NCBI RefSeq assembly: GCF_013778325.1
Contig: NZ_JACEIB010000005.1
Span: forward strand, 18,322 to 82,321
DNA length: 64,000 nt
Direction: 5' to 3'
Source of the DNA: Sphingomonas chungangi
Lineage (GTDB): Bacteria > Pseudomonadota > Alphaproteobacteria > Sphingomonadales > Sphingomonadaceae
The position numbers and the translations under genes were made by a program. A model generated the notes under the pieces. It was not told the origin of the DNA. It made no database searches and was given only the letters and a program-made list of their open reading frames with translations. Below, in pieces: positions 8,684 through 17,706 of the stretch (position 1 is the first letter of the stretch; every line of letters begins with the position of its first letter).

Positions 8684-8783
8684 GGGCGACGGCCCTCCGA
8701 TATGGCTGGGGCAGGCTCTGTGCGGCGGCATCGGGGTCAAATCAAGGGCCGCCGGTAGCCGAGTGGGGACAAATTCGAGACTT

Positions 8784-9596
8784 ATGACACAACGCGCGCA
8801 TCTGATCGTTTTCGCCAATGAAAAGGGCGGCACCGGCAAATCGACCACCGCCGTGCACGTCGCCGTGGCGCTCGCTGCCCAAGGCCGCCGGGTCGCCGCG
8901 ATCGACCTTGACACCCGCCAGCGCACCTTCGTCCGCTATCTGGAGAACCGCACCGCCACCGCGCGGCGCGAGGGCGCCGAGCTCGCCACGCCGCGCTTCG
9001 AGGTGTTCGATCCGGAGAAGGACGCCAACATCCTCGGCCGCATCGATGCGCTGTCCGAGGATGCCGAATTCGTCATCGTCGACACGCCCGGCCGCGACGA
9101 CGCCTATGCGATGAAGGCGGTGACGCGCGCGGACACGCTGGTGACGCCGATCAACGACAGCTTCATCGATCTGGACCTGATCGGCCAGGTCGATCCCGAT
9201 ACCTACCGGATCAAGCGCCCGAGCTTCTACGCCGAGATCGTGTGGGATGCGCGCAAGGTGCGCGCCAAGACCGATGGCGGCACGGTCGACTGGGTGGTTC
9301 TGCGCAACCGCCTCCAGCACCTCGAGGCGAAGAACATGCGCCGCGTGGGGCAGGCGGTGGACGAGCTTTCCAGGCGCGTCGGCTTCCGCGTGATCCCGGG
9401 CCTCGGCGAGCGCGTGATCTATCGCGAGCTCTTCCCCAAGGGGCTGACCCTGCTCGATCTCGGCGCGATCAAGGAGGTGGGCCTGAGCCACGTCGCCGCG
9501 CGGCAGGAACTGCGCGAGATGGTGTCCGGCCTGCAGCTCCCCGAGCCGCCCGATCTCTTCAACCGCCCGGCGGTTCCTGTCGCCGCTTCGGCTTGA
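8784..9596 (+). CDS. mipZ: MipZ division-plane positioning ATPase
   Basis: 270 aa. It is a ParA/MinD-type P-loop ATPase with the deviant Walker A KGGTGKST at about 14-21, VAAIDLDTRQRT (switch region) and FVIVDTPGRDDAYAM (Walker B). The RTFVRYLENR and WVVLRNRL segments are characteristic of MipZ rather than ParA. In Caulobacter, MipZ forms a bipolar gradient through ParB and inhibits FtsZ assembly away from midcell. The start is the ATG at 8784 (TQRAHLIVFANEKGG); upstream in-frame codons belong to the promoter region shared with panC. It is followed by a J-domain gene 10 bases later, also a common sphingomonad arrangement. Confidence 0.94.
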   Translation: MTQRAHLIVFANEKGGTGKSTTAVHVAVALAAQGRRVAAIDLDTRQRTFVRYLENRTATARREGAELATPRFEVFDPEKDANILGRIDALSEDAEFVIVDTPGRDDAYAMKAVTRADTLVTPINDSFIDLDLIGQVDPDTYRIKRPSFYAEIVWDARKVRAKTDGGTVDWVVLRNRLQHLEAKNMRRVGQAVDELSRRVGFRVIPGLGERVIYRELFPKGLTLLDLGAIKEVGLSHVAARQELREMVSGLQLPEPPDLFNRPAVPVAASA

Positions 9597-9606
9597 GCGG
9601 CGGCCC

Positions 9607-9867
9607 GTGAAGTTCCTCGTCGCGCTCGCCGTCATTGCCGCGATCTGGTGGCTGGGGCAGCGTCGCAAACAGGCGGTGCTGACAAGCGCCGAGGCGCGCG
9701 ATCTGCTCGGCGTCTCGACGCGCGCCGGCGAGGAGGAGATCCGCGCCGCGCATCGTCGCCTGATCGGCCGCGTCCACCCCGATGCCGGCGGATCGGATGC
9801 GCTGGCCCGTCGCGTCAATGCGGCGCGCGACATTCTTGTCGCGGAATTGAACCAGAATCGTCGCTAA
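9607..9867 (+). CDS. Membrane-anchored J-domain protein
   Basis: 86 aa starting at GTG 9607. One N-terminal transmembrane helix (FLVALAVIAAIWWLG) is followed by a short J-domain: LTSAEARDLLGV, then EEIRAAHRRLIGRVHPDAGGSDALARRVNAARDIL with the diagnostic HPD at about 57-59. Such proteins recruit and stimulate DnaK-type chaperones at the membrane, and the layout resembles the Tim14/Pam18 type. It is tightly linked to mipZ, with 10 bases between them. The client is unknown. Confidence 0.82.
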   Translation: MKFLVALAVIAAIWWLGQRRKQAVLTSAEARDLLGVSTRAGEEEIRAAHRRLIGRVHPDAGGSDALARRVNAARDILVAELNQNRR

Positions 9868-9903
9868 GAGTCTGATCGCCACACCTCCAGGGAGACCCGC
9901 CAC

Positions 9904-11286
9904 ATGACCCATCGTTTCGATCCGACGTCGCTTCGCGAGTATGACATCCGGGGCATCGTCGGGAAGGCGCTGGGTCCGGCGGATGCCACCGCGATCGGGC
10001 GCGGTTTCGGTACTCGCGTGCGCCGCGCGGGCGGCACGCGGGTGGCGGTCGGCTATGACGGGCGTACCCATTCGCCCTTGCTGGAGGCGGCGCTGGTCGA
10101 CGGCCTCACCAAATCGGGCGTCGATGTCGTCCGCATCGGCCTCGGCCCCACGCCGATGCTCTATTATGCCGAGGCGACGCTGGAGGTGGACGGCGGCATC
10201 CAGATCACCGGCAGTCACAATCCTGGCGATTACAACGGCTTCAAGATGGTGCTGCAGCACAAGCCTTTCTTCGGCGCCGACATCCAGAATCTCGGCAAGC
10301 TCGCCGAGGAGGGTGACTGGGAAGAGGGCAGCGGCTCGATCTCCAACTACGAGATCATGGAGGATTATGTCGCGCGGCTGATGGCGGGTTATGCCGGCGG
10401 CGCGTTCAGGATCGGTTGGGATGCGGGCAACGGCGCGGCCGGCCCGATCGTCGATCGCCTCGTCAAGCTGCTGCCCGGCGAGCATCACACGCTCTACACC
10501 GAGGTGGACGGCACCTTCCCCAACCACCATCCCGATCCCACCGAGGAGAAGAATCTCGCCGACCTGAAGGCGCTGGTGAAGGAGAAGGGACTGGATTTCG
10601 GTATCGCCTTCGACGGAGACGGAGACCGTATCGGCGCGGTGGACGGCGAAGGCCGGGTGGTGTGGGGCGACCAGCTGCTCGCCATCCTCGCCGAGCCGGT
10701 GCTGCGCGAGCTTCCCGGCGCGACGATCATCGCCGACGTGAAAGCGAGCCAGGCGCTCTACGATCGCATTGCCGAACTGGGCGGCACGCCGCTGATGTGG
10801 AAGACCGGCCACTCGTTGATCAAGACCAAGATGAAGGAGACCAACTCCCCGCTCGCCGGCGAGATGAGCGGGCATGTCTTCTTCGCGCATGACTATTACG
10901 GCTTCGACGACGCGCTCTATGCGGCGATCCGGCTGATCCGCGCGGTGCGGGTAATGGGCGGCTCGCTGACCACGATCAAGTCGGCGATGCCGGCGATGAT
11001 CAACACGCCAGAGATGCGCTTTCAGTCCTCCGAAGACCGCAAGTTCAAGGTGGTGGACGAGGTGCTGGATCGGCTCGCGGCGGATGGCGCCGACGTCAAC
11101 CGCACCGACGGCGCGCGCGTGAACACGCCGGACGGCTGGTGGCTGCTCCGCGCGTCCAACACGCAGGATGTGCTGGTCGCCCGCGCCGAGGCCAAGGACG
11201 AGGCCGGGCTGGAGCGGCTGATGGGCCAGATCAACGACCAGCTCGCCAAGAGCGGCGTGGAGCCGGTGCTGGCCGCCGGCCACTAA
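9904..11286 (+). CDS. pgmG: Phosphomannomutase/phosphoglucomutase
   Basis: 460 aa, an alpha-D-phosphohexomutase. It shows the [10 protein letters not shown] opening, the catalytic serine loop [13 protein letters not shown] (Ser104), the metal loop FDGDGDRIG at about 236-244, the sugar-binding GEMSGHVFF block and the C-terminal phosphate loop [15 protein letters not shown]. The enzyme interconverts hexose 1- and 6-phosphates and feeds nucleotide-sugar synthesis for exopolysaccharide and LPS; PgmG is the name used in gellan- and sphingan-producing Sphingomonas. A GGAGA ribosome-binding site lies about 9 bases upstream. The gene is closed by a hairpin at 11292. Confidence 0.94.
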   Translation: MTHRFDPTSLREYDIRGIVGKALGPADATAIGRGFGTRVRRAGGTRVAVGYDGRTHSPLLEAALVDGLTKSGVDVVRIGLGPTPMLYYAEATLEVDGGIQITGSHNPGDYNGFKMVLQHKPFFGADIQNLGKLAEEGDWEEGSGSISNYEIMEDYVARLMAGYAGGAFRIGWDAGNGAAGPIVDRLVKLLPGEHHTLYTEVDGTFPNHHPDPTEEKNLADLKALVKEKGLDFGIAFDGDGDRIGAVDGEGRVVWGDQLLAILAEPVLRELPGATIIADVKASQALYDRIAELGGTPLMWKTGHSLIKTKMKETNSPLAGEMSGHVFFAHDYYGFDDALYAAIRLIRAVRVMGGSLTTIKSAMPAMINTPEMRFQSSEDRKFKVVDEVLDRLAADGADVNRTDGARVNTPDGWWLLRASNTQDVLVARAEAKDEAGLERLMGQINDQLAKSGVEPVLAAGH

Positions 11287-11291
11287 CCCCG

Positions 11292-11323
11292 AACCCTCTC
11301 CCGCCGCCGGGTGGGAGAGGGTT
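11292..11323. terminator. Bidirectional hairpin between convergent genes
   Basis: An 11-bp perfect stem (AACCCTCTCCC at 11292-11302 with GGGAGAGGGTT at 11313-11323) sits between the pgmG stop and the DUF983 stop, overlapping the latter by two bases. The core matches the repeat family at 1828-1851. A short TTATTG follows on the plus strand. Confidence 0.6.
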
Positions 11324-11705
11324 ATTGCTTGGCGAACCCGCCCATCCGGAGCGCCCATTGCGCGCCGATCACCGCGCCTTTGGCGGGGCGGATCATCAGC
11401 ACCGCGATTAGCACGGCCAGCACGCACCAGCCGACCATCTGAGACCAGAGCGGCAGGTCCCATGCCATGTTGACCAACACCACGATCGGCACCAGCAGAT
11501 GGCCGAGCACCAGAATCACCAGATAGGCCGGGAAATCGTCGGCGCGTTGCGGCGTCAGATCCTCCTGGCAGACCGAACATTCCCTGGCGGACCTAAGCCC
11601 GCCGTCGAACAGCCGGCCCTTGCCGCAATGCGGGCAGCGCCCCGCGAGCCCGAGCAGGATCGCGTGCTTCGTATCCCGCTGTGCCGATCTTGTGTCCATG
11701 CGCAC
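11322..11705 (-). CDS. DUF983 family membrane protein
   Basis: 127 aa. It contains two CxxC-type pairs, CPHCGKGRLFDG and CSVCQEDLTP (a zinc-ribbon-like N-terminal domain). Two transmembrane helices follow, at about 60-80 (FPAYLVILVLGHLLVPIVVLV) and 88-107 (MVGWCVLAVLIAVLMIRPAKG). The FPAYLVILVLGH block is diagnostic for DUF983, which sits near cytochrome oxidase genes in some alphaproteobacteria; no such genes are adjacent here. An internal ATG at 11699 is an alternative start. Function unknown. Confidence 0.82.
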   Translation of the reverse strand: MRMDTRSAQRDTKHAILLGLAGRCPHCGKGRLFDGGLRSARECSVCQEDLTPQRADDFPAYLVILVLGHLLVPIVVLVNMAWDLPLWSQMVGWCVLAVLIAVLMIRPAKGAVIGAQWALRMGGFAKQ

Positions 11706-11764
11706 GTCCTAGCATGGTGGCGCAGGATTGTCGCTTGGACGAATTGTCGCAGCCGGGGGAGCAC

Positions 11765-12349
11765 GTGAAGACCGAACGGATGACCGCCTTCACCGATGGC
11801 GTGGTCGCGATCATCATCACCATCATGGTGCTGGAGCTGAAGGTGCCGGAAAGCGCCGATCTCAAGGGCCTGCTCGGCGCCGCGCCGATCCTCGCCGCCT
11901 ACGTGCTGAGCTACATCAATGTCGGCCTCTATTGGAACAACCACCACCATCTGCTGCAGACGGCCGATCACATCGACGGCCGGTCGCTATGGGCCAACCT
12001 GTTCCTGCTGTTCTGGTTGAGCCTCGTCCCCTTCGTGATCCGCTGGATCGACGAAGCGGGTTTCGTTGCCCTTCCTGTGGCCGCCTATGGCTTCGTCCTC
12101 GGCCTTTCCGGCGCCTCCTATCTCTGGCTCCAGCGCGAGATCATTCGCGTCAACGGCGGCCCTGATTCGCATCTCGCCCGTGCGCTTGGGCCGGACTGGA
12201 AGGGGCGGCTGTCGCTCGCCGGCTACACGGTCGCCACGATCGCCGCCTTCTTCGCGCCAAGGCTGGCGATCGCCGTGTACGTCGTGATCGCATGCATATG
12301 GCTCATCCCCGATCGCCGGATCGAACGACGGTTGACAGATTCGGCCTGA
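11765..12349 (+). CDS. TMEM175-like potassium channel family protein
   Basis: 194 aa from GTG 11765 (VKTERMTAFTDGVVAIIITIMVL). The first helix carries the FTDGVVAI motif, equivalent to the FSDG signature of the TMEM175/DUF1211 family. About six transmembrane helices follow. Bacterial members form tetrameric K+-selective leak channels in the inner membrane. An earlier ATG at 11714 is possible, but family members usually begin 5-6 residues before the FSDG motif, which supports the chosen start. It faces DUF983 divergently and may be translated with the downstream membrane protein 18 bases later. Confidence 0.83.
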   Translation: MKTERMTAFTDGVVAIIITIMVLELKVPESADLKGLLGAAPILAAYVLSYINVGLYWNNHHHLLQTADHIDGRSLWANLFLLFWLSLVPFVIRWIDEAGFVALPVAAYGFVLGLSGASYLWLQREIIRVNGGPDSHLARALGPDWKGRLSLAGYTVATIAAFFAPRLAIAVYVVIACIWLIPDRRIERRLTDSA

Positions 12350-12366
12350 ACCGCGACCGTCCCACC

Positions 12367-13674
12367 ATGCCCGACCTGTTCCGGCGCCTCGCTTCCTGGC
12401 CGCTGGCAGCCCGCATCGTCCTCCTGCTCGCGCTCGCCATCGGTCTGGCGGAGCGCATCGGCTGGGCGATGGCGCGCCGGACGATGTGGGCGACGGGCGA
12501 GGCCACCAACGTTGCCATGGCGCTGGCGCACGGGCGCGGCTTCTCCGATGCCTTCTGGGCGGGACAGGGCCCGACCGCGCACCTGCTGCCGATCGCGCCG
12601 GCCATCGCCGGACTGGTCTATCGGCTGTTCGGCGATCTCACCCCGCTGTCGGAGACGATCCTGTGCGCCTGGTCGATTGGGCTGACCTTCGGCAATTACG
12701 CGCTGGTCTATGCGATTGCGCGGCGACTCGGCACACCGCGCTCGGCGGCGCTCGGTGCGCTCTGCGTCCTGTTGGTGGCGCCGATCTACACCACCAACGA
12801 AGCCTTCGAATGGCGAGTATGGGAAGGCGGGCTCGGCCTGCTCTGCGCCAACCTGCTGCTCTGGATGGTGGTGCGCGCGGAAACGGGTGCCCCGCCCCGC
12901 CGCCTCGGCCTCTGGCTGGCGCTGCTGCCGGCGCTCACCTTCTTCATCAACCCGCCGTTGGGCCTGTGCGCCTATGCCGGCTGGGCGCTCTACCTCTGGC
13001 GCAACCGCCGCACGCCCGCCGCGATCGCCAAGGCGGCGGCGGCGACCGTGCTGGTGCTGGCGCTGATGATCGGTCCTTGGACGCTGCGGAACTGGCGGGC
13101 TATGGGCGCCTTCATCCCGCTGCGCGACAATCTCGGCATGGAGCTGGCGGTCGCCAACCACCCCGCCGCCGTCACCAGCACCGATCGCGACAAGACCTTC
13201 CTCGCGCGGCTGACGGCGATCCAGCCCTATATCCATCCGCCGGCGCAGCGCGCACTGGTCGCTGCCGGCGGCGAGGTGGCCTATGCCAAACTGCTGGGCG
13301 CGCAGACGAGGGCATGGATCGCTGCCCATCCGGGCGACTTCCTGACCCTCTGCCGCCGCCATCTCGGCCAGATGGTCTTTCCGGGCACCTGGATGTTTAT
13401 GACGAGCCACGGCAAGAATCTGCCGATCGTCCGCTCGATCCTGGCGCGGGCGGTGGCCGTGCTGGGGCTGCTGGGGCTGATCGTGGCGCTGGCGCGGAGA
13501 CACTGGCGGTTCCTCTACGTGCTGCCCTTTGTCGCCGTGCCGATCCTCGTCTATGTGCCGTTCCAGCCGGTGATCCGCTATTGCTGGCTGGTCTATCCGA
13601 TCGAGGCGATGCTGGCGGCGAGCCTCATCGGGCGGCTGGCCCGTGCCCGGCCTCAATCATCCTCGTCCTCGTAG
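12367..13674 (+). CDS. Multi-pass membrane protein, GT39/ArnT-like glycosyltransferase candidate
   Basis: 435 aa with roughly 9-11 predicted transmembrane helices. The N-terminal luminal-type loop MALAHGRGFSDAFW...GPTAHLLP resembles the first loop of dolichyl-phosphate-mannose and aminoarabinose transferases, where acidic residues bind the lipid-linked donor. These enzymes transfer sugars from polyprenyl phosphates on the periplasmic face. The assignment rests on topology and this loop only. The start is the ATG at 12367; the open frame begins at 12292 inside the preceding gene. Its 3' end overlaps the convergent exonuclease gene by 22 bp. Confidence 0.55.
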   Translation: MPDLFRRLASWPLAARIVLLLALAIGLAERIGWAMARRTMWATGEATNVAMALAHGRGFSDAFWAGQGPTAHLLPIAPAIAGLVYRLFGDLTPLSETILCAWSIGLTFGNYALVYAIARRLGTPRSAALGALCVLLVAPIYTTNEAFEWRVWEGGLGLLCANLLLWMVVRAETGAPPRRLGLWLALLPALTFFINPPLGLCAYAGWALYLWRNRRTPAAIAKAAAATVLVLALMIGPWTLRNWRAMGAFIPLRDNLGMELAVANHPAAVTSTDRDKTFLARLTAIQPYIHPPAQRALVAAGGEVAYAKLLGAQTRAWIAAHPGDFLTLCRRHLGQMVFPGTWMFMTSHGKNLPIVRSILARAVAVLGLLGLIVALARRHWRFLYVLPFVAVPILVYVPFQPVIRYCWLVYPIEAMLAASLIGRLARARPQSSSSS

Positions 13675-14675
13675 CCGACCAAAGCCAGCGCGCGCGCCTT
13701 GATCTGGCGGGTCATGCACCAGTGGACGAGCGCCTCCTCGCGCCCGTGCGTGACCCATAATTCCTGCGGTGCGAGCTCCTTCACGGTCGCGGTCAACTCG
13801 TCCCAGTCGGCATGGTCGGAGACGACTAGCGGCAGCTCGACGTTGCGTTGCCGCGCGCGCTGACGAACCCGCATCCAGCCCGACGCCATGGCAGTGATCG
13901 GATCGGGCAGGCGGCGCGACCAGCGGTCGTTGATGGCGCCGGGCGGGCACATCACGATCCTGCCGCGCAGCTGCTCCTTCGAAACGGCGGTGGCGGAGAC
14001 GAGCTCGCCGAGATCGACCCCCAGTTCCTGATAGAGCGTGCACAGCCGCTCCATCGCGCCATGGATGTAGATCGGGTCGTCGTGGCCGCGCAGGCGAAGC
14101 TCCGCGATCAGCCGCTGCGCCTTGCCGAGCGCATAGGCGCCGACCAGCACGCACCGATCGGGATTGGCGTGGAGCGCCTCAAGCAGCCGGTCGACCTCGG
14201 CACCGGTATCGGGGTGGCGAAAGACGGGAAGGCCGAAGGTCGCCTCGGTGACGAAGATGTCGCACGGCACCGGCTCGAAGGGGGCGCAGGTGGGATCGGA
14301 GCGGCGCTTGTAGTCGCCCGAGACGACGATGCGCTCGCCTTTGTGCTCCAGCACGATCTGCGCCGAGCCCAGCACATGCCCGGCCGGGACGAAGCGGGCG
14401 GTGACGTCGCCGAGGCTGACCGTCTCGCCATAGGCCACGCTCTGCCCGGATTGCGGGCCGTAGCGCGTCTCCATGATCGCCAGCGTCTCGGGCGTCGCCA
14501 GCACCGCGCCGTGGCCGCCGCGCGCATGATCGGCATGCCCGTGGGTGACGAGCGCGCGCGGCACCGGCTGCGAGGGATCGATCCACGCATCGGCTGCGGG
14601 CACGTAGATCCCCTGCGGGTGCGGTTCGATCCAGGCGCCGATACGGGACATCAAGGTGAGATGGATGGCGGGCAC
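13653..14675 (-). CDS. Ligase-associated DNA exonuclease (metallo-beta-lactamase/beta-CASP type)
   Basis: 340 aa. It has the MBL metal motif THGHADHARGG (His45, His47, Asp49, His50), VSGDYKRRSDPT, FVTEATFGLP and a C-terminal beta-CASP region with VVSDHADWDEL and LWVTHGREEALV. This is the family annotated as the exonuclease partner of an ATP-dependent DNA ligase in a bacterial repair cluster that also has a DEXH helicase and a PdeM phosphoesterase. Both of those are present nearby (15208 and 18911), but the ligase is not. An internal ATG at 14651 (SRIGAWIEPHP) is an alternative start. Confidence 0.87.
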   Translation of the reverse strand: MPAIHLTLMSRIGAWIEPHPQGIYVPAADAWIDPSQPVPRALVTHGHADHARGGHGAVLATPETLAIMETRYGPQSGQSVAYGETVSLGDVTARFVPAGHVLGSAQIVLEHKGERIVVSGDYKRRSDPTCAPFEPVPCDIFVTEATFGLPVFRHPDTGAEVDRLLEALHANPDRCVLVGAYALGKAQRLIAELRLRGHDDPIYIHGAMERLCTLYQELGVDLGELVSATAVSKEQLRGRIVMCPPGAINDRWSRRLPDPITAMASGWMRVRQRARQRNVELPLVVSDHADWDELTATVKELAPQELWVTHGREEALVHWCMTRQIKARALALVGYEDEDD

Positions 14676-14682
14676 TTAAGTT

Positions 14683-14805
14683 CCTCCCCAAGCTTCTCTT
14701 GGGGAGGGGGACCGCCGCCGCAGGCGGTGGTGGAGGGGCTGGCGCGGCGCATTTCCCCTCCACCACGCTTTGCGTGGTCGCCCTCCCCGAACAGGCTCGG
14801 GGAGG
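14683..14805. repeat. Compound palindromic intergenic repeat
   Basis: Two terminal hairpins (CCTCCCCAAG 14683-14692/14698-14707 and CCTCCCCGA 14782-14790/14797-14805) flank a central inverted repeat built from GGTGGTGGAGGGG and CCCCTCCACCACGC. It occupies nearly the whole gap between the exonuclease start and the stop of the small gene at 14815. No coding potential is evident. Confidence 0.78.
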
Positions 14806-14814
14806 AATTGAGCG

Positions 14815-14994
14815 TTACCGCAATTTCGCGATCTTCAGGCCGTCCTGCCTGGCGCGCGCCTGCACCGATTCCTCGCTGCGGGTGAGCGCCTTGCCGATCG
14901 CCTTAAGTGCCATGCCCTTAGCGGCGAGGCGGTGGAGCTTCTGGACCTCGTCGGTGGTCCAGGGCTGCTTGTGGCGGACGAAACCCTCGGCCAT
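14815..14994 (-). CDS. Small SANT/Myb-like helix-turn-helix protein
   Basis: 59 aa (MAEGFVRHKQPWTTDEVQKL ... ESVQARARQDGLKIAKLR). The spacing W-T-x-D-E-x3-L-x5-A-x-G-x7-I-x3-L-x-R-S-x2-S-V resembles SANT/GcrA-like and Trip1-type DNA-binding helices, in which a tryptophan begins helix 1 and RSxxSVxxRA forms the recognition helix. It starts 4 bases after the stop of the lysine-rich gene, so the two form a minus-strand operon divergent from the ligase-associated helicase. A DNA-binding role is inferred from this pattern only. Confidence 0.66.
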   Translation of the reverse strand: MAEGFVRHKQPWTTDEVQKLHRLAAKGMALKAIGKALTRSEESVQARARQDGLKIAKLR

Positions 14995-14998
14995 GCGC

Positions 14999-15112
14999 CT
15001 ACTCCGCGATCACCTTGCCCTTGGTCGAAGGATTGGCGGCGATCACCTTCTTCTCTTTCTCCTTCTTGGGCTTGCGGGTTTCCTTGTTGCTCTTCACCTG
15101 ACCCTTGGCCAT
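14999..15112 (-). CDS. Very small lysine-rich protein
   Basis: 37 aa, beginning MAKGQVKSNKETRKPKKEKE and ending STKGKVIAE. About 13 of the 37 residues are lysine or arginine, so the peptide is strongly basic and probably disordered. The reading is supported by clean start and stop codons, a purine-rich region (GGAGAG) about 9 bases upstream and tight spacing to the following small gene. Similar MAKGQ..NKE.KKPK peptides are common and uncharacterised in alphaproteobacteria. Nucleic-acid association is an inference from charge. Confidence 0.66.
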   Translation of the reverse strand: MAKGQVKSNKETRKPKKEKEKKVIAANPSTKGKVIAE

Positions 15113-15207
15113 CGCTTGCTCTCCTGAGGGAGCCCCCTTCTAGCCCGAGCCTGCATTCGTGGCGAGGGCTGGCGAAGCGGAGGACAAGCCCCGATATTCG
15201 CAAGCGA

Positions 15208-17637
15208 ATGTCCGACCTCCCCCCGATTCTCGCGCACTGGTTCGAAACGCGCGGCTGGCGCCCCCGTCGGCACCAGCTGGCGATGCTCGACGCCGCGCGG
15301 GCGGGAAAGAGCGCGCTGCTCGTCGCCCCAACAGGCGCGGGCAAGACGCTGGCGGGCTTCCTGCCGAGCCTTGTCGAGCTGATCGAGCAGCCGACCGACG
15401 GTCTCCACACCCTCTATGTCTCGCCGCTCAAGGCGCTGGCGGTGGACATCCAGCGCAACCTGCTGGGGCCGATCGAGGAGATGGACCTTCCCATCCGCGT
15501 CGAGACGCGCACCGGCGACACGCCCTCCGATCGCAAGGCGCGCCAGCGGGTGAAGCCGCCGCAGATGCTGCTGACGACGCCCGAATCGCTCAGCCTGCTG
15601 CTCTCCTACCCGGACGCCGCGCAACTCTTCGCGAACCTGAAGACGATCGTGATCGACGAGGTGCACGCCTTCGCGCCCTCGAAGCGCGGCGACCTGCTGG
15701 CGCTGTGCCTGGCCCGGCTCCAGCGGCTGGCGCCCGCCCTGCGCCGCGTCGCGCTTTCCGCCACCGTCGCCGATCCCGACCTCTATCGCGGCTGGTTGTC
15801 GGGCGACGGCGACCTCGATTCGGTGATCTTGGTCGAAGGCGATCCCGGCGCCGAGCCGGACATCGCGATCATGCTGCCGCAGGAGCGCATCCCCTGGTCC
15901 GGCCATTCGGGCCGCTACGCTGCCGAACAGGTGATGCGCCAGATCGAGGTGCACAAGATCTCGATCATCTTCTGCAACACCCGCAGCCTCGCCGAGCTGA
16001 TCTTCCAGGATCTCTGGGCGGTGAACGACAGGCACCTCCCCATCGGCATCCACCACGGCAGCCTCGACATCGAGGCGCGGAGAAAGGTGGAGGCGGCGAT
16101 GGCGGCAGGGAAGCTGCGCGCGCTGGTAGCCACCGCCAGCCTCGATCTCGGGGTCGACTGGGGCGACGTCGATCTCGTCATCCAGATGGGCGCGCCCAAG
16201 GGATCGTCGCGCCTGCTCCAGCGGATCGGCCGCGCCAACCACCGGCTCGACGAGCCGAGCAAGGCGCTGATCGTGCCGGGCAACCGCTTCGAATATCTGG
16301 AGGCGCGCGCCGCCGTCGATGCGGTGGAGGCGGGCGAGCGCGATCCGGACGTCTTCCGCCCCGGCGCGCTCGACGTGCTCGCCCAGCACCTGATGGCCTG
16401 CGCCGCCGCGGAGCCGTTCGCGCAGGCCGACATGCTGGCGGAGGTGCGCGAGGCGGCACCCTATGCCACGCTGCCCGAGGACATGTTCGATCGCGTGCTG
16501 AGCTTCGTCGCCACCGGCGGCTATGCCCTGCGCGCCTACGACCAGTACAAGCGCCTGACGCTGGACGCGGACGGCCTGTGGCGTGTCTCTCACCCGCGCT
16601 TCATCACGCAATACCGCCTCAACGCCGGCATCATCGTGGAAGCCGCGATGCTGACCGTCCGCTTCCGCAACGGCCGCTCGCTCGGCAAGGTGGAGGAAGG
16701 ATTCGCCGCCAGCCTCGCGCCGGGTGACACCTTCTTCTTCTCAGGCCTCAGCCTCGAAGTGGAGGGCGTGAAGGGCGAGGACCTGTACGTCCGCGCCACG
16801 TCGAAGCCCGCGCGCATCCCAACCTATGGCGGCGCGCGGATGCCGATCTCCACCAACCTCGCAGACCGCGTCCGCCACTTCCTCCACGAGCCGGAAGAAT
16901 GGCCCCGCTTCCCGCCCGACGTGCGCGAATGGCTGGAGATGCAGCAGCGCCGCTCCGTCCTCCCCGCGCCCGACAAGCTGCTGATCGAAACCTTCCCGCG
17001 CGAGGGGCGGCACTACATGGTCGTCTATAGCTTCGAGGGCTGGAACGCGCACCAGTCGCTCGGCATGCTGGTGACGCGGCGGATGGAGACGGCGGGCCTC
17101 CAGCCGATAGGATTCGTTTCCAGCGACTATGCCATCGCGACCTATTCGTTAAAGCCCGTCACCGATCCCCGGCCGCTCTTCTCGCCCGACATCCTGGAGC
17201 ATGAATTCGTCGACTGGGTGCAGGAATCGGCGCTGCTGAAGCGCGCCTTCCGCGAGGTAGCGGTGATCGGCGGCCTCGTCGAGCGCCAGCACCCCGGCAA
17301 GCGCAAGACCGGCCGCCAGGTCACCTTCTCGACCGACCTGATCTACGACGTGCTGCGTCGCTACGAGCCCGAGCACCTGCTTTTGCAGGCCGCATGGGCG
17401 GACGCCAAGGCACGGATGACCGACGTCGGCCGGCTCGGCCGCCTGCTCGACACCGCCGCCGAGCGAATCGAGCATGTCGATCTGGAGCGCGTCTCGCCGC
17501 TCGCCGTGCCGGTGCTGGTGCTGATCGGGCGAGAGCGTGTCGCCGCCGGAACGGTCGACGACGCATTGCTGATCGAGGCGGAGGCACTGGTCGCCGAGGC
17601 GATGTGTGGCGACTCTGATATTAACCATGTCGCTTAA
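15208..17637 (+). CDS. Ligase-associated DEXH-box DNA helicase (Lhr-type)
   Basis: 809 aa, an SF2 helicase. Motif I is APTGAGKT at about 44-51, Ia is LYVSPLKALAVD, II is VIDEVHAF (DEVH), III is ALSATVAD, and IV-VI include IIFCNTRSLAE, TASLDLGVDWG and QRIGRANHR. The C-terminal Lhr-core region (THPR-like block, winged helix) follows. Its size and blocks fit the helicase of the ligase/exonuclease/PdeM DNA-damage cluster rather than full-length Lhr. The start is the ATG at 15208 (SDLPPILAHWFETRGW); the open frame extends upstream through the divergent small genes without similarity. Confidence 0.92.
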   Translation: MSDLPPILAHWFETRGWRPRRHQLAMLDAARAGKSALLVAPTGAGKTLAGFLPSLVELIEQPTDGLHTLYVSPLKALAVDIQRNLLGPIEEMDLPIRVETRTGDTPSDRKARQRVKPPQMLLTTPESLSLLLSYPDAAQLFANLKTIVIDEVHAFAPSKRGDLLALCLARLQRLAPALRRVALSATVADPDLYRGWLSGDGDLDSVILVEGDPGAEPDIAIMLPQERIPWSGHSGRYAAEQVMRQIEVHKISIIFCNTRSLAELIFQDLWAVNDRHLPIGIHHGSLDIEARRKVEAAMAAGKLRALVATASLDLGVDWGDVDLVIQMGAPKGSSRLLQRIGRANHRLDEPSKALIVPGNRFEYLEARAAVDAVEAGERDPDVFRPGALDVLAQHLMACAAAEPFAQADMLAEVREAAPYATLPEDMFDRVLSFVATGGYALRAYDQYKRLTLDADGLWRVSHPRFITQYRLNAGIIVEAAMLTVRFRNGRSLGKVEEGFAASLAPGDTFFFSGLSLEVEGVKGEDLYVRATSKPARIPTYGGARMPISTNLADRVRHFLHEPEEWPRFPPDVREWLEMQQRRSVLPAPDKLLIETFPREGRHYMVVYSFEGWNAHQSLGMLVTRRMETAGLQPIGFVSSDYAIATYSLKPVTDPRPLFSPDILEHEFVDWVQESALLKRAFREVAVIGGLVERQHPGKRKTGRQVTFSTDLIYDVLRRYEPEHLLLQAAWADAKARMTDVGRLGRLLDTAAERIEHVDLERVSPLAVPVLVLIGRERVAAGTVDDALLIEAEALVAEAMCGDSDINHVA

Positions 17638-17706
17638 CCCACTCGTTCACGATTCCCGGTAGGACTTGCCCTTGGTCGGGGGAGCAACACGACCAGGGAT
17701 GTGCGC

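Noticed and set aside
9559-11580. A 673-codon minus-strand frame across pgmG
   Set aside because: The plus strand encodes a full phosphohexomutase with catalytic loops; the minus frame has no recognisable domain.
17626-17642. Possible CtrA box (TTAA..TTAA) upstream of the CHAP gene
   Set aside because: The two TTAA halves are 9 bases apart, not the 7 expected for CtrA, and the first lies within the helicase coding region.
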